DNA of 29,083 bases, taken from Candidatus Colimonas fimequi. Its GTDB lineage: Bacteria; Bacillota; Clostridia; Peptostreptococcales; Anaerovoracaceae. Under the pieces are notes generated by a model. That model saw only the letters and a list, made by a program, of their open reading frames with translations. It had not been told where the DNA came from and ran no database searches. A program made the translations under genes and the position numbers. Where the stretch lies: assembly GCA_018065295.1 (NCBI GenBank), contig JAGHTQ010000216.1:1-29083 (forward strand), read 5' to 3'. Position 1 is the first letter of the stretch; each line of letters opens with the position of its first letter. This document shows positions 8,358-16,374 of the stretch, in pieces.

Positions 8358-8786
8358 ATGACTGGTTTTAATGACGAGCAGGTTTGGTTAGGAACCTGGG
8401 GCAAAGTTTGGATTGATGGCGACCTTATGTCTGAGGCAACAGCATTCCGTGCTGAGGTAACAATCTCGTATGAGGATGTTAAGCGTGTGCAGAATCTTAT
8501 GACTGGCCAGAAGATGACAGGTATCGCTGGTGAGGGTGAAATCACACTTCATAAAGTTGACAGCTACGTTCTTAAAAAGGTAGCTGCAAAAATCAAAGCA
8601 GGAAAGATTCCTGATATTACTATCGAGTCTTCTTGGGCTGACCCGAATGGCGTTGGCGAGCAGCGTATCGCTGTTAAGCACGTAAAGTTTGAGAAGATTA
8701 CTTTAATTGACTGGGAGACTGGAAACATTGGCGAGGAGTCATACAGTTTCAGATTCTCAGATTATGATATTAAAGCTATGGCATAG
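8358..8786 (+). CDS. xkdM: Tail tube protein (XkdM-like)
   Basis: A 142-residue tube subunit. Two ATGs compete: 8352 is only 3 bases from GGGAGG, 8358 is 9 bases away, so 8358 is preferred (the earlier start adds Met-Asn). The order GKVWIDGDLM, a basic/polar beta segment KRVQNLMTGQKMTGIAGEGEIT, and the C-terminal IGEESYSFRFSDYDIK matches XkdM/DUF2001 proteins. The subunits polymerise into the rigid inner tube through which DNA passes. An intrinsic terminator follows immediately. Confidence 0.92.
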   Translation: MTGFNDEQVWLGTWGKVWIDGDLMSEATAFRAEVTISYEDVKRVQNLMTGQKMTGIAGEGEITLHKVDSYVLKKVAAKIKAGKIPDITIESSWADPNGVGEQRIAVKHVKFEKITLIDWETGNIGEESYSFRFSDYDIKAMA

Positions 8787-8791
8787 TTTCA

Positions 8792-8818
8792 GAGTGCGCT
8801 TATGGCGCACTCTTTTTT
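8792..8818 (+). terminator. Intrinsic terminator inside the late operon
   Basis: A perfect 8-bp stem GAGTGCGC/GCGCACTC (8792-8799 with 8805-8812) with loop TTATG is followed by TTTTTT. It lies between the abundant tube gene and the low-abundance chaperone and tape-measure genes, so it probably attenuates transcription rather than ending the operon. Confidence 0.88.
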
Positions 8819-8834
8819 GTAAGGAGGAATAGAT

Positions 8835-9236
8835 ATGAATACAGTTGACCTTTTACTCGGACTTGATAATAACGCTCTTGATTTCGATAACACTAAAACT
8901 TTAGAAATCACAAGACTTAGTAAGCTTTCAGGAGCGCCGTTTCTGGTAAAAGTCCAGGGCATGTCCGCAAATAGATATACTCGTATGATGAGCGACGCAG
9001 CAGTAAAAAATGCAAAGCTTGATAAAGTCTATGACGCAAATATTAACGTCTGCGTCACAGGAATTGTTGAGCCTAGTATGAAAGATAAAAATCTTATGGA
9101 AAAATTCAGCTGCTCAACGCCAGCTGAGCTTCTCGAGAAGTTATTCAGACCGTCAGAAATTAATCATATCGCCGAAGTGATTGGCGAACTTTCGGGCTTT
9201 GGCTCTGAGGACCTTATTACAGAAGTAAAAAACTAA
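8835..9236 (+). CDS. xkdN: Tail assembly chaperone, XkdN-like (zero-frame product)
   Basis: A 133-residue protein preceded by AAGGAGG. The body is typical of XkdN-family chaperones, with EITRLSKLSGAPFLVKVQGM, a middle YDANINVCVTGIVEPSMKD, and the C-terminal AELLEKLFRPSEINHIAEVI then ELSGFG. It is the functional counterpart of lambda gpG: it binds the tape-measure protein while the tail tube forms. The gene ends GTA AAA AAC TAA, placing a canonical -1 slippery heptamer (A AAA AAC) directly before the stop; an extended G-T-like product is expected. Confidence 0.9.
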   Translation: MNTVDLLLGLDNNALDFDNTKTLEITRLSKLSGAPFLVKVQGMSANRYTRMMSDAAVKNAKLDKVYDANINVCVTGIVEPSMKDKNLMEKFSCSTPAELLEKLFRPSEINHIAEVIGELSGFGSEDLITEVKN

Positions 9237-9287
9237 TATACACGAAAGACGCGCCAGACGTTACAAATATGTACGTGCTCTTTCGTG
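9227..9287 (+). promoter_or_regulatory. -1 programmed frameshift signal in tail chaperone gene
   Basis: The heptamer A_AAA_AAC occupies 9227-9233 in the correct phase and abuts the zero-frame stop at 9234. After a 7-base spacer, CACGAAAGA (9241-9249) pairs perfectly with TCTTTCGTG (9279-9287), with a 29-base loop. Heptamer type, phase, spacing and stem all fit -1 frameshift sites, and frameshifting in tail chaperones is widely conserved among tailed phages. Confidence 0.9.
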
Positions 9288-9418
9288 AATTTAACTGGAA
9301 ACCTTCTGACTATTATTTAATGGGGGAAGGTGAAAAAATAGTAGTTCGAGGCTTTTTGGCAAAGTACGCAGAAGAGAAGCAGAACGAAGCTAAAGAACTC
9401 GAAAAGCTAAGGAGGTAA
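9233..9418 (+). CDS. Frameshift extension of tail chaperone (G-T-type T domain)
   Basis: Sixty-one codons in the -1 frame, beginning LIYTKDAPDVTNMYVLFREF after the slip and ending with the charged helix AEEKQNEAKELEKLRR. There is no independent start with a ribosome site. Fusion to the 133-residue zero-frame protein gives 194 residues. By analogy with lambda gpGT the extension recruits tail-tube subunits or the tape measure. The stop at 9416-9418 lies 2 bases before the tape-measure start, and the AAGGAGG for that gene is inside this extension. Confidence 0.88.
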   Translation, partial: LIYTKDAPDVTNMYVLFREFNWKPSDYYLMGEGEKIVVRGFLAKYAEEKQNEAKELEKLRR

Positions 9419-9420
9419 AA

Positions 9421-11553
9421 ATGAGCAGAGTAATAGATGCTGTACTCCGCCTCCGTGATGAATTCACACAGCCAATGGGCAAGTCCATCGACATGCTTAC
9501 TAAGGCGAGCAAAGCTGGAAATAACGCGCGAAAATCCGTCGCCAATCTTGGTGCAGGCTTAGAGCGCATGGGAAAGACCATGACTGCCGCTGTTACGGTA
9601 CCGGCCGTAGGCCTTGGCATAACAGCAGTTAAGTCCTTCGGCTCCGTTGACAAGTCTCTTAGACTTGTAGAAGCCACAATGGGTGAAGCTGCCTGGGCCT
9701 CTGCTGACTTAACTGGTGCAATTAAAGAGGCTGCTTCAAATAGCGTATTTAGCATGCAGGAGGCAGCTGACGCGTCTTTGAATTTTGCGCGTCAAGGTTT
9801 TGACGCTGCGCAGGCCGCTGATATGCTGGCCCCGGCTTTAAATCTTGCAGCCGGCACTGCGACAGACCTGAACACTGTAACAAGTGGCCTGGGAAATACG
9901 TTAAAAGCATTTAGCGCAGACTCTAGTGAGGCGGCGCATTACGCAGATATGATGGCCAAAGCACAGGCTTCTGCAAATACGTCTACTGAGGGGCTGTTCG
10001 AAGCAATGTCTGTCGCTGGTCCAATCGCAAAAACGGTAGGCTGGGAATTTGAAGATATTGCGACTCTTGTAGGTGTATTCGGCGACGCTTCTATTGATGC
10101 ATCTGAAGGCGCTAACGCATTAAAGACAGGCCTTGCACGACTTTCAGGAAGTAATTCAACCGCTAACAAAGCAATGGCTCGTCTCGGTATAAATCTCTTT
10201 GACGACGCTGGAAATATGAAAGTAATGGTCGACGTAATCGACACATTACAGCAGGCCTTTTCAGGAATGACCCAGGAAGAGCAGCTGTTTAATGCAGCCC
10301 AGTTGTTTGGCCAGAACCAGATGAGTAAATGGTTGGCCTTAATTAATGGGCCTGGTGTCGAGTCGCTGTCAGAAATGCGAGACAGTATTTCTGGCGTAGA
10401 CGGAACGGCGCGAGACATGTCAGACGCGCTTCTTTCAGGCGTTGGCGGCTCCATCGAAAAGCTAAGCTCTACATTTGATGTATTTAAGTTTACCCTGGGC
10501 GAAACACTTTCAGGTTATGTTCAGCCACTTCTTGAGGGTCTTACCAATATGATAGACCGATTTAATAAGATGTCGCCAGAACAGCAGAACCAGATTGTAA
10601 AATGGGTAGCTATGGCTGCTGCAGTTGGCCCTGTGCTTATAGTTATGGGCCGAATGGCAACAACAGCGTATCGAGTGTTTACAATTATGTCGAAGGTAAG
10701 TAAAGCGGGTGGACTTGTTAAGTATGCGCTCGCAGGTATTACGTCGCCGGCAGGTATTGTCGTAGGCGCTCTTGCGGGTGTCGCGGCTATCGCTTTGGTA
10801 GTACTGACACATTTTGACCAGTTTAAAGAGGCTGGCGCAAAACTCGCAGAAAAGGTTGCGCCGTCTGTAGCAAAATTGGGCGAAGCCTTTACAGGTCTCT
10901 GGAATACTGTGTCGCCGGTAATTGCGTGGATTTCTGACCTTGTTGCTAATGTGCTTGTAAACGCATTTCAGGGCGCGTCAGACGGTATAGCTCTTATAAT
11001 CGATGGTCTTGTATTTATTATAGATGGAATATCTAAAACAATTCAGGGCGTTGTAGATTTTGTCGTAGGAATTACTACAGGAGACTGGGATAGAGCTTGG
11101 AGCGGCCTTAGCAGCGTAGTTGAAGGCGTGTGTTCTATTATGACAGGCGTAGTTGAGGGCGTTGTTGGCGCAGTTGAGGCTGTTGTCGGCGCCGTAAATA
11201 ATGCCATTGGCGGCATTCAGAATCTCAATGCTATGGCACCGTCTGCTGGTACAAAGGCCGTAGACCGCGTTACGGCGCACGCGAAAGGCACGCCAAACTT
11301 TGAAGGTGGCTGGACACGAGTTAACGAAAAAGGCGGCGAGATTATCAACCTGCCTAGCGGCTCGCAGATTATACCGCACGAGGCGTCACTCAATAGAGGC
11401 GTAGGTGGCGGAATTTCTATTGCAAAACTTGCAGACCAGATTGTAGTACGTGAAGATGCTGATATTGACCGTATCGCGTCCGCAATCGTTCAGAAGGTTA
11501 AGCAGGCAAGCACAAATAGAGGAGGCTGGACTTTCAATGGAAATATGGCTTAA
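9421..11553 (+). CDS. Tape measure protein
   Basis: A 710-residue tail tape-measure protein. The N-terminal half is Ala-rich and helical, with GLGNTLKAFSADSSEAAHYADMM-type segments of the TP901 tape-measure core. Hydrophobic segments lie at about 394-412 and 436-462, consistent with membrane insertion during DNA entry. The C-terminus has FEGGWTRVNEKGGEIINLPS then GSQIIPHEAS, common at the ends of these proteins. At about 0.15 nm per residue the length would set a tail of about 106 nm (inference). Its end overlaps the start of the next gene. Confidence 0.93.
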   Translation: MSRVIDAVLRLRDEFTQPMGKSIDMLTKASKAGNNARKSVANLGAGLERMGKTMTAAVTVPAVGLGITAVKSFGSVDKSLRLVEATMGEAAWASADLTGAIKEAASNSVFSMQEAADASLNFARQGFDAAQAADMLAPALNLAAGTATDLNTVTSGLGNTLKAFSADSSEAAHYADMMAKAQASANTSTEGLFEAMSVAGPIAKTVGWEFEDIATLVGVFGDASIDASEGANALKTGLARLSGSNSTANKAMARLGINLFDDAGNMKVMVDVIDTLQQAFSGMTQEEQLFNAAQLFGQNQMSKWLALINGPGVESLSEMRDSISGVDGTARDMSDALLSGVGGSIEKLSSTFDVFKFTLGETLSGYVQPLLEGLTNMIDRFNKMSPEQQNQIVKWVAMAAAVGPVLIVMGRMATTAYRVFTIMSKVSKAGGLVKYALAGITSPAGIVVGALAGVAAIALVVLTHFDQFKEAGAKLAEKVAPSVAKLGEAFTGLWNTVSPVIAWISDLVANVLVNAFQGASDGIALIIDGLVFIIDGISKTIQGVVDFVVGITTGDWDRAWSGLSSVVEGVCSIMTGVVEGVVGAVEAVVGAVNNAIGGIQNLNAMAPSAGTKAVDRVTAHAKGTPNFEGGWTRVNEKGGEIINLPSGSQIIPHEASLNRGVGGGISIAKLADQIVVREDADIDRIASAIVQKVKQASTNRGGWTFNGNMA

Positions 11554-11959
11554 AGGCTCGAAGAGAATACAGCTGCCGGTTTTGCCGTCGGCCTATAGAG
11601 TATCGAGCTCGCAGAATAATACAACTGTGAATATTATTAGCCTGGGTGACGTAACATTGAAAGGAAAAAGAGGGCTGCAGGAGATTTCCTTCAGCTCTTT
11701 CTTCCCTAGCAATTATGACCCGTCATATTGTTCTACGACAGCATTAAAAAGCCCAAAAGCTTACGTATCACAGATTGAAAAGCTGAAGCGCCGAGGAACA
11801 ATAAAACTGATTATTACAGGCACAAGTATAAACTTCAGATGTACTATTGAGTCATTTGAATGGGGTGAAGAGGACGGAAGCGGAGATATTAAATACACCT
11901 TGACTTTTAAGGAATACCGTAGGCCGTCAGCAAGCAGCTCTGATGTAGTTGAATTTTAA
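11537..11959 (+). CDS. XkdP-like baseplate/tail protein, N-terminal part
   Basis: A 140-residue protein. The ATG at 11537, preceded by GAGGAGG, is preferred over an upstream in-frame start buried in the tape-measure gene. MEIWLKGSKRIQLPVLPSAYR, NIISLGDVTLKGKRGLQEIS and FSSFFPSNYDPSYC match the N-terminal domain of XkdP-type proteins; the C-terminal KYTLTFKEYRRPS fits too. In PBSX this domain is fused to a LysM domain, but here the LysM part is a separate downstream gene in another frame. These proteins act at the tube-baseplate junction. It overlaps the tape-measure gene by 17 bases. Confidence 0.8.
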   Translation: MEIWLKGSKRIQLPVLPSAYRVSSSQNNTTVNIISLGDVTLKGKRGLQEISFSSFFPSNYDPSYCSTTALKSPKAYVSQIEKLKRRGTIKLIITGTSINFRCTIESFEWGEEDGSGDIKYTLTFKEYRRPSASSSDVVEF

Positions 11960-11969
11960 GGAGGCCCCC

Positions 11970-12182
11970 GTGGAACGAGTAACACCTGAAAGAAATACGC
12001 AGAATTATACTGTAAAAGCCGGAGACACACTGGCGAGCATCGCCAGACGCCTAACAGGCAGCGCAGATTATTCAGCGATATATGAACAGAATAAAGATTT
12101 GATCGGCAGCAATCCGAACAATATAACTGCCGGTTTGGTGCTCCTGATTCCAGGCACCGGTACCTCAGACGACGAATGGTAG
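11970..12182 (+). CDS. LysM-domain tail protein (XkdP C-terminal part)
   Basis: A 70-residue protein consisting almost entirely of one LysM domain: QNYTVKAGDTLASIARRLTG near the start, IYEQNKDLI in the middle and ITAGLVLLIPG at the end. The GTG start lies 5-6 bases after AAGGAGG; an upstream TTG inside the previous gene is less likely. LysM binds peptidoglycan glycans. In PBSX-like tails the domain caps the tail proteins near the hub. It would normally be fused to the preceding domain. Confidence 0.85.
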   Translation: MERVTPERNTQNYTVKAGDTLASIARRLTGSADYSAIYEQNKDLIGSNPNNITAGLVLLIPGTGTSDDEW

Positions 12183-12183
12183 T

Positions 12184-13179
12184 ATGAATATAGTACTTAT
12201 AAAACCAACCGGCGAGCAATTTAATATCACACGAGCTGTGTCGCGCGTTACGTGGAGAGGTTCGGCTTCATCGGCAGCGCGCGAGCTCGCTTTTAGTTAT
12301 ATCAATGCGCCGTTTGACTCTTTCGGTCTTCCTAATATCAGCACTGGTGATATTGTTGCTTTTTCTGAAGCAGGAGACGAGGTCTTCTATGGCCAGCTTT
12401 TTGGCTCTGAAAGAAGCTCAGCAGTAGGAACAATCACATATAATGCCTATGACTATATGAAGCACTTGCTGGAATCGAAAGGTCAGTATAACTTTAAAAA
12501 TATGACACCTGAAGCCATCGCAATGATGGTGTGCTCAGATGCAGGAATCCCTCTTAGAGTAGCAAATGGCGTTCCGTCAATTTATGTCACCGGTGTTAAT
12601 ATTGCGTCTATGATTTGCGATAATATGACGCTCTATGACATTATTATGGCTGCATATACGAAAGCGCATAGAATCACAGGAGACAAGTATTTTCCGATGA
12701 TATACAAGCGCGGCCTTGGTATCTACAAGTCAAACTGGATTGTATCAGGCTTTGAGCTCGCGGATGATGAGAACCTAATGAGCTCTAGCATAAAAGAATC
12801 AATGGACGCGATAGTAAACAAAGTGAGGGTATATGACACGGCGGGCAATCAGATTGGCGAGGTTACAGACAATGACAGCCTCGAACTTTTTGGCACATTC
12901 CAGCAGATATATAAACAGGAAGACGGAGTTGACCCGGTTGTGGCTGCAACAAATCTACTGCATGTCCTTCCTAGCCAGAAAATTAATGTGTCATGTGTCG
13001 GTGATATTAACTGCATCAGCCATTATTTTGTCTACGTCAGAGACAGAAGCACAGGTCTTGTAGGGCGCTACTGGATTAGCTCAGATGAACACACTTGGGA
13101 AAACGGCGCGCACACTATGGAGCTTGAGCTCACATTTGACAGTATAATGTCTGAACGAGACGCTTCAGGAGAGGAGTAA
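12184..13179 (+). CDS. xkdQ: Baseplate hub protein (XkdQ-like)
   Basis: A 331-residue protein of the XkdQ/gp27-type hub family. Visible family features are the opening TRAVSRVTWRGSASSAARELAFSY, FYGQLFGSERSSAVGTITYNAYDYMKHLLES, and the later MSSSIKESMDAIVNKVRVYD followed by YKQEDG, typical of hub proteins. It forms the ring that joins the tube to the baseplate. It begins one base after the LysM gene and lacks a clear ribosome site, so translation is probably coupled to the gene before it. Confidence 0.88.
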   Translation: MNIVLIKPTGEQFNITRAVSRVTWRGSASSAARELAFSYINAPFDSFGLPNISTGDIVAFSEAGDEVFYGQLFGSERSSAVGTITYNAYDYMKHLLESKGQYNFKNMTPEAIAMMVCSDAGIPLRVANGVPSIYVTGVNIASMICDNMTLYDIIMAAYTKAHRITGDKYFPMIYKRGLGIYKSNWIVSGFELADDENLMSSSIKESMDAIVNKVRVYDTAGNQIGEVTDNDSLELFGTFQQIYKQEDGVDPVVAATNLLHVLPSQKINVSCVGDINCISHYFVYVRDRSTGLVGRYWISSDEHTWENGAHTMELELTFDSIMSERDASGEE

Positions 13180-13180
13180 G

Positions 13181-13495
13181 ATGAGCTGGGATAATGATTT
13201 TGCCGCGTTATTTACTAGTAACGCAAAGGCAGGAAATATTTTACAGATTGCCACTATGCTAGGCCCGACGTCATGTAAAATAGGAAACCTGATTCTTTCA
13301 GGTCCAGATTTGTTAATCGCGGACCACTTGCTTCATAGTGTATGTACAGGCGTTAGCATGACAGCACCCGCAGGAGGCGGCCCCTGTACTGATAAGAGCA
13401 CTTATATTTCAGCGCTTAAAGCTGGTGATCTTGTAGTTATAACGCAGATATCAGATGATAAATTTATTGTGCTTGAAAGGGTGGTGAGCACATGA
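13181..13495 (+). CDS. xkdR: Baseplate protein of DUF2577 family (XkdR-like)
   Basis: A 104-residue protein with the DUF2577 pattern: a helix near the N-terminus, LGPTSCKIGNLILSGPDLLIADHLL, and the C-terminal LKAGDLVVITQISDDKFIVLERV. It is an OB-like small protein of the hub/spike region in xkd-type tails. GGAGAGGAG precedes the ATG. The end overlaps the next gene by 4 bases (ATGA), within a 16-base string that recurs exactly at the end of the XkdT gene. Confidence 0.87.
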   Translation: MSWDNDFAALFTSNAKAGNILQIATMLGPTSCKIGNLILSGPDLLIADHLLHSVCTGVSMTAPAGGGPCTDKSTYISALKAGDLVVITQISDDKFIVLERVVST

Positions 13496-13911
13496 GTATA
13501 TTACCTTCATTTCTTTCAGCCGATATACAGCCAGCTGAAAGCACTGTTGCAGTACAGAAGATTCCAAAAGAATATGACATAGACTTTAGTACTGGACAGC
13601 TCACAGGCGAAACAGTAGAAGGCCTGGGGGCTTTAAAAGTATGGATATGGCACTGCGTACATAGCGAGAGATTTCGGTACGCTATTTATTCATGGCAGTT
13701 TGGTACTGAATTTGAGCAGTATATAGGAACCACAGTAAGTGACGAATATCTCCAGAGCGACTGCCAGGCAGAAATTGAAGAGGCTTTAATGGTTAATGAT
13801 TATATTATAGGAATCGATGACTTTGAGGCCAATCTAACAAACGACACCTTACATATAAAGTTTACAGTAGAAACCACTCTTGGTGAGATAGAGGTAGACG
13901 AAGATGTTTGA
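13492..13911 (+). CDS. xkdS: Baseplate protein of DUF2634 family (XkdS-like)
   Basis: A 139-residue protein, a gp25-like wedge component. DIDFSTGQLTGETVEGLGAL, VWIWHCVHSERFRYAIYSW and the acidic C-terminal segment DFEANLTNDTLHIKFTVET are DUF2634 features. In this family it joins baseplate wedges to the sheath. It overlaps both neighbours by a few bases. Confidence 0.9.
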   Translation: MSILPSFLSADIQPAESTVAVQKIPKEYDIDFSTGQLTGETVEGLGALKVWIWHCVHSERFRYAIYSWQFGTEFEQYIGTTVSDEYLQSDCQAEIEEALMVNDYIIGIDDFEANLTNDTLHIKFTVETTLGEIEVDEDV

Positions 13912-14974
13912 AAATAAAACTTTTGATTATTTACTTGCTGAAGGCAAGGCGCAGGTAAGGCAGGACATGGTGACTGATGAGGGCTCACTGATTCATAACG
14001 CCATTGCAGCTCTTGCTTTCGAACTTGAAAAGTTTTACATAGAGCTCGACTGGGCGCTTAAACAATCAGACCCGGCCGCAGCAGATTATGAAAGCTTAGT
14101 TACTATGGCAGCTGCAAGAGCGATTTATCCAAAAAGCGCTACAGCCGCAATTATGAAGATTAAAACTAATGCGGCTTGCCCTATTGGTACCAGGTTCCGA
14201 CTTGCCGGTTTCACATTCGTAAGCACAGCGCTTATTCCTGACGCAGATAATTATTCATACGCAGCTGAATGCGAAACACCAGGCTCCGCACCTGATACCT
14301 TACGAGGTACATGTGTTCTTGTTGATTACGTGCCAGGCGTAACAAGTGCAGAAATTGTAGACCTGCTGACTGCAGGTGAGAACGCAGAAACAAAAGAAGC
14401 CCTCTACCAAAGATATATTGACAGCTTTACTAGTTCGTCATTCGCCGGCAATATTACTGCGTACAAGACAGAACTTGTGAAGATTCCAGGCGTTGGCGGT
14501 GCAAAGGTCTATCCTGTATGGGATGGCCCTGGAACTGTTAAATGCGTAGTCATAAGTTCAGATGATGGCACTGTATCCGAGTTCTTGCTTCAGCAGATTA
14601 AAAGCGCATTTGACCCAGAGTCTGGCGACGGCTATGGCCTGGCACCTATCGGACATATATTTACAGTCGCTTCTGTCGCAGCGGTAACTATAAATATTGT
14701 CACTAGCATTGAATTTAGAAGCGGGTACTCATGGGCTACGTGTGAGGCAGATATTAAAGCCGCTATTGAGCGCTACCTCGCAAGTACTAGACATGCATGG
14801 AGCGCTGGCACGGAGTCAGACTATATCACAGTTTATATCTCAAGACTCGAGGCTGCTGTGCTTGACGTTGAAGGAATTAGAGACATTTCAGGAACAACAA
14901 TAAATGGCGAAGCTAGTAATCTTGTGCTTGCGTCTGATGAGATTCCTGTATTAGGCGAGGTGGTGAGCACATGA
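13904..14974 (+). CDS. xkdT: Baseplate J-like wedge protein (XkdT)
   Basis: A 356-residue baseplate J family protein (like Mu gp47 and P2 gpJ). Recognisable parts: DEGSLIHNAIAALAFELEKF, the GTRFRLAGFTFVSTALI segment, ENAETKEALYQRYIDSF, the core TELVKIPGVGGAKVYPVW, and IKAAIERYLASTRHAWSAGT in the C-terminal domain. It is the main wedge protein that changes shape on contraction. The start overlaps XkdS by 8 bases, and its stop overlaps the XkdU start (ATGA). Confidence 0.93.
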   Translation: MFENKTFDYLLAEGKAQVRQDMVTDEGSLIHNAIAALAFELEKFYIELDWALKQSDPAAADYESLVTMAAARAIYPKSATAAIMKIKTNAACPIGTRFRLAGFTFVSTALIPDADNYSYAAECETPGSAPDTLRGTCVLVDYVPGVTSAEIVDLLTAGENAETKEALYQRYIDSFTSSSFAGNITAYKTELVKIPGVGGAKVYPVWDGPGTVKCVVISSDDGTVSEFLLQQIKSAFDPESGDGYGLAPIGHIFTVASVAAVTINIVTSIEFRSGYSWATCEADIKAAIERYLASTRHAWSAGTESDYITVYISRLEAAVLDVEGIRDISGTTINGEASNLVLASDEIPVLGEVVST

Positions 14975-15621
14975 TGACAGTAGACACATTACACTGGTTC
15001 CCACTCCATATTCAAAATATGGACGCCTTTAAAGAGGTTGCGAAAGCATATGATTATCTGCTGAAAATAGCGGCGGATGACATATCTATTGTACTAGATA
15101 ATCAGTTTCTGGACACATTAACAGAAGAGGGCGTGGCATTACGAGAGAGAATTCTAGGAATTGTGCCAGGGCCTACAGACTCTTTAGAAGAGCGCCGCCA
15201 GAGGATTAAAGGCTACTATGCGTCAGATTTGCCGTACACAGAAAACAAGCTTGACGATGTTTTGTCTGCTATGTGTGGCCCTGATAATTACTCGCTTGAT
15301 GTTGATGGAAGTACATATAGCATCGTTGTAAAGATTAAGTTAAACGCAATAAACCTTGTCAATAACGTGTACGACGTATTATATCGAATGAAACCGAGCA
15401 ACATGATGCTTACTGTTATCCTTATGTATAACCGTCACGAAATCCTGGCATTATATCCGCACTGTGTTCTAGCATTTTACACCCAGGGCGAGTTAAGAAA
15501 CAAGGTACTCGAGATGAATGACCTTTGTGATAACGTTGCTAATTTTACCTGCGGCGATATCTATAATAAGGGCTATACATGGGAAATCATGGATACAATA
15601 GGAATCAGAAAGGTGGTTTAA
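14971..15621 (+). CDS. xkdU: DUF2313 baseplate protein (XkdU/YmfQ-like)
   Basis: A 216-residue protein of the DUF2313 family, comparable to Mu gp48/P2 gpI, which links the baseplate wedge to tail fibres. DNQFLDTLTEEGVALRERIL, EERRQRIKGYY and the C-terminal region with a Cys-rich NDLCDNVANFTCGDIY segment fit this assignment. It overlaps XkdT by 4 bases and is followed immediately by the fibre genes, as expected for the adaptor. Confidence 0.88.
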   Translation: MMTVDTLHWFPLHIQNMDAFKEVAKAYDYLLKIAADDISIVLDNQFLDTLTEEGVALRERILGIVPGPTDSLEERRQRIKGYYASDLPYTENKLDDVLSAMCGPDNYSLDVDGSTYSIVVKIKLNAINLVNNVYDVLYRMKPSNMMLTVILMYNRHEILALYPHCVLAFYTQGELRNKVLEMNDLCDNVANFTCGDIYNKGYTWEIMDTIGIRKVV

Positions 15622-16077
15622 ATGAGATTAAGTAACTTTTTTAAGTTAAAACTTTTTGATGGATCGGATAAGTTAGATTATCGTGACATCAACGAAAATA
15701 TGGGAACGATTGACGGAGCTGTCTTATCGAGAGAGGAGATTGCAGCATCTACAAATCTTAATGGAAAACTTCCAAGTGCAGCAGCATTTAAGTCACTAAA
15801 TAGTGATTTAGTGAAAAAAGTAAAAGGATATCTGATTAATGTAAACGGAACTACTGATAATGCTGGAATTATTACTGTAACTGACACTAATATTGGTGAT
15901 TTCTCGCAGATGCCTTATTGTGTTACTAATTACTCTCGTGAACTATCATATCCGTATAGTGTTACTTTAAACAACAGAACTGCCACATCTATATCGTTTA
16001 GAATTCGTAAAATGGCTGATAATAGCGCAGTTGGCAATACGGAAGTTTCATTTACTGCAATTGTTATTGGTTTTTAA
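15622..16077 (+). CDS. Tail fibre protein with switchable C-terminus
   Basis: A 151-residue short tail fibre. The N-terminal ~30 residues (FKLKLFDGSDKLDYRDINEN then a short helix) resemble the anchor region of prophage tail fibres and of the second fibre gene at 16833. Residues about 58-63 (SLNSDL) are encoded by the left inverted repeat of an invertible segment. Residues 64-151 form a beta-rich tip ending SFTAIVIGF. An oppositely oriented alternative tip lies just downstream and would join in frame after inversion to give 150 residues. AGGTGG precedes the ATG. The gene is AT-richer than the baseplate genes, consistent with exchange of adhesins. Function as a receptor-binding tip is inferred. 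Confidence 0.8.
   Translation: MRLSNFFKLKLFDGSDKLDYRDINENMGTIDGAVLSREEIAASTNLNGKLPSAAAFKSLNSDLVKKVKGYLINVNGTTDNAGIITVTDTNIGDFSQMPYCVTNYSRELSYPYSVTLNNRTATSISFRIRKMADNSAVGNTEVSFTAIVIGF
15794..15811 (+). repeat. Left inverted repeat of invertible tail-fibre segment
   Basis: CACTAAATAGTGATTTAG, an 18-bp sequence perfectly repeated in reverse complement at 16362-16379. It has dyad symmetry around a central AA (15799-15800): CACTA and TAGTG arms, extending to 9 matches in 11 positions on each side. An asymmetric two-base core with imperfect palindromic arms is the form of serine-recombinase crossover sites. Confidence 0.88.
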
Positions 16078-16374
16078 TCAGAAATCAAACTCACTATTTT
16101 ACTTTTTCCGATACATAGCGATTACAGAGATTTCTCTATCATTAGCCAATGATTGAATCGGTGGGAAATATGCACGAGTTGTTGTCATTAATGGATCGCC
16201 TACGTAACCAACTCCAACCCATCCCAAAGTGGAGACTACTAACCACGTAACAAATACATATCCATTAATATTTGGTGCAGTTATGTCTGCGCCATAAGTA
16301 CCACCCCAACCAGAAATCTCGTGTATTGTTGATGTAACTTTTTGAATTAAAATAATGTTACCTAAATCACTATT
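15799..16374. other. Invertible DNA segment switching tail-fibre tips
   Basis: The segment is bounded by the inverted 18-bp repeats, with crossover expected at the AA/TT cores (15799-15800 and 16373-16374). It carries the current fibre tip on the plus strand and a second tip on the minus strand, arranged tail to tail. Inversion would keep the reading frame through SLNSDL and exchange 88 residues for 87. It explains the otherwise gene-free 16078-16437 stretch. No dedicated invertase is adjacent; the acting recombinase is unknown. Confidence 0.85.

Noticed and set aside
9939..10454. 171-residue minus-strand ORF inside the tape-measure gene
   Set aside because: It is a shadow of the Ala/Ser-rich tape-measure coding frame, with no ribosome site on the minus strand; the same applies to the other minus-strand ORFs across the head and tail genes.
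7249..15621. Phage-tail-like bacteriocin
   Set aside because: Terminase, portal, protease, capsid, and lysogeny genes are all present and intact, so this is a full phage.
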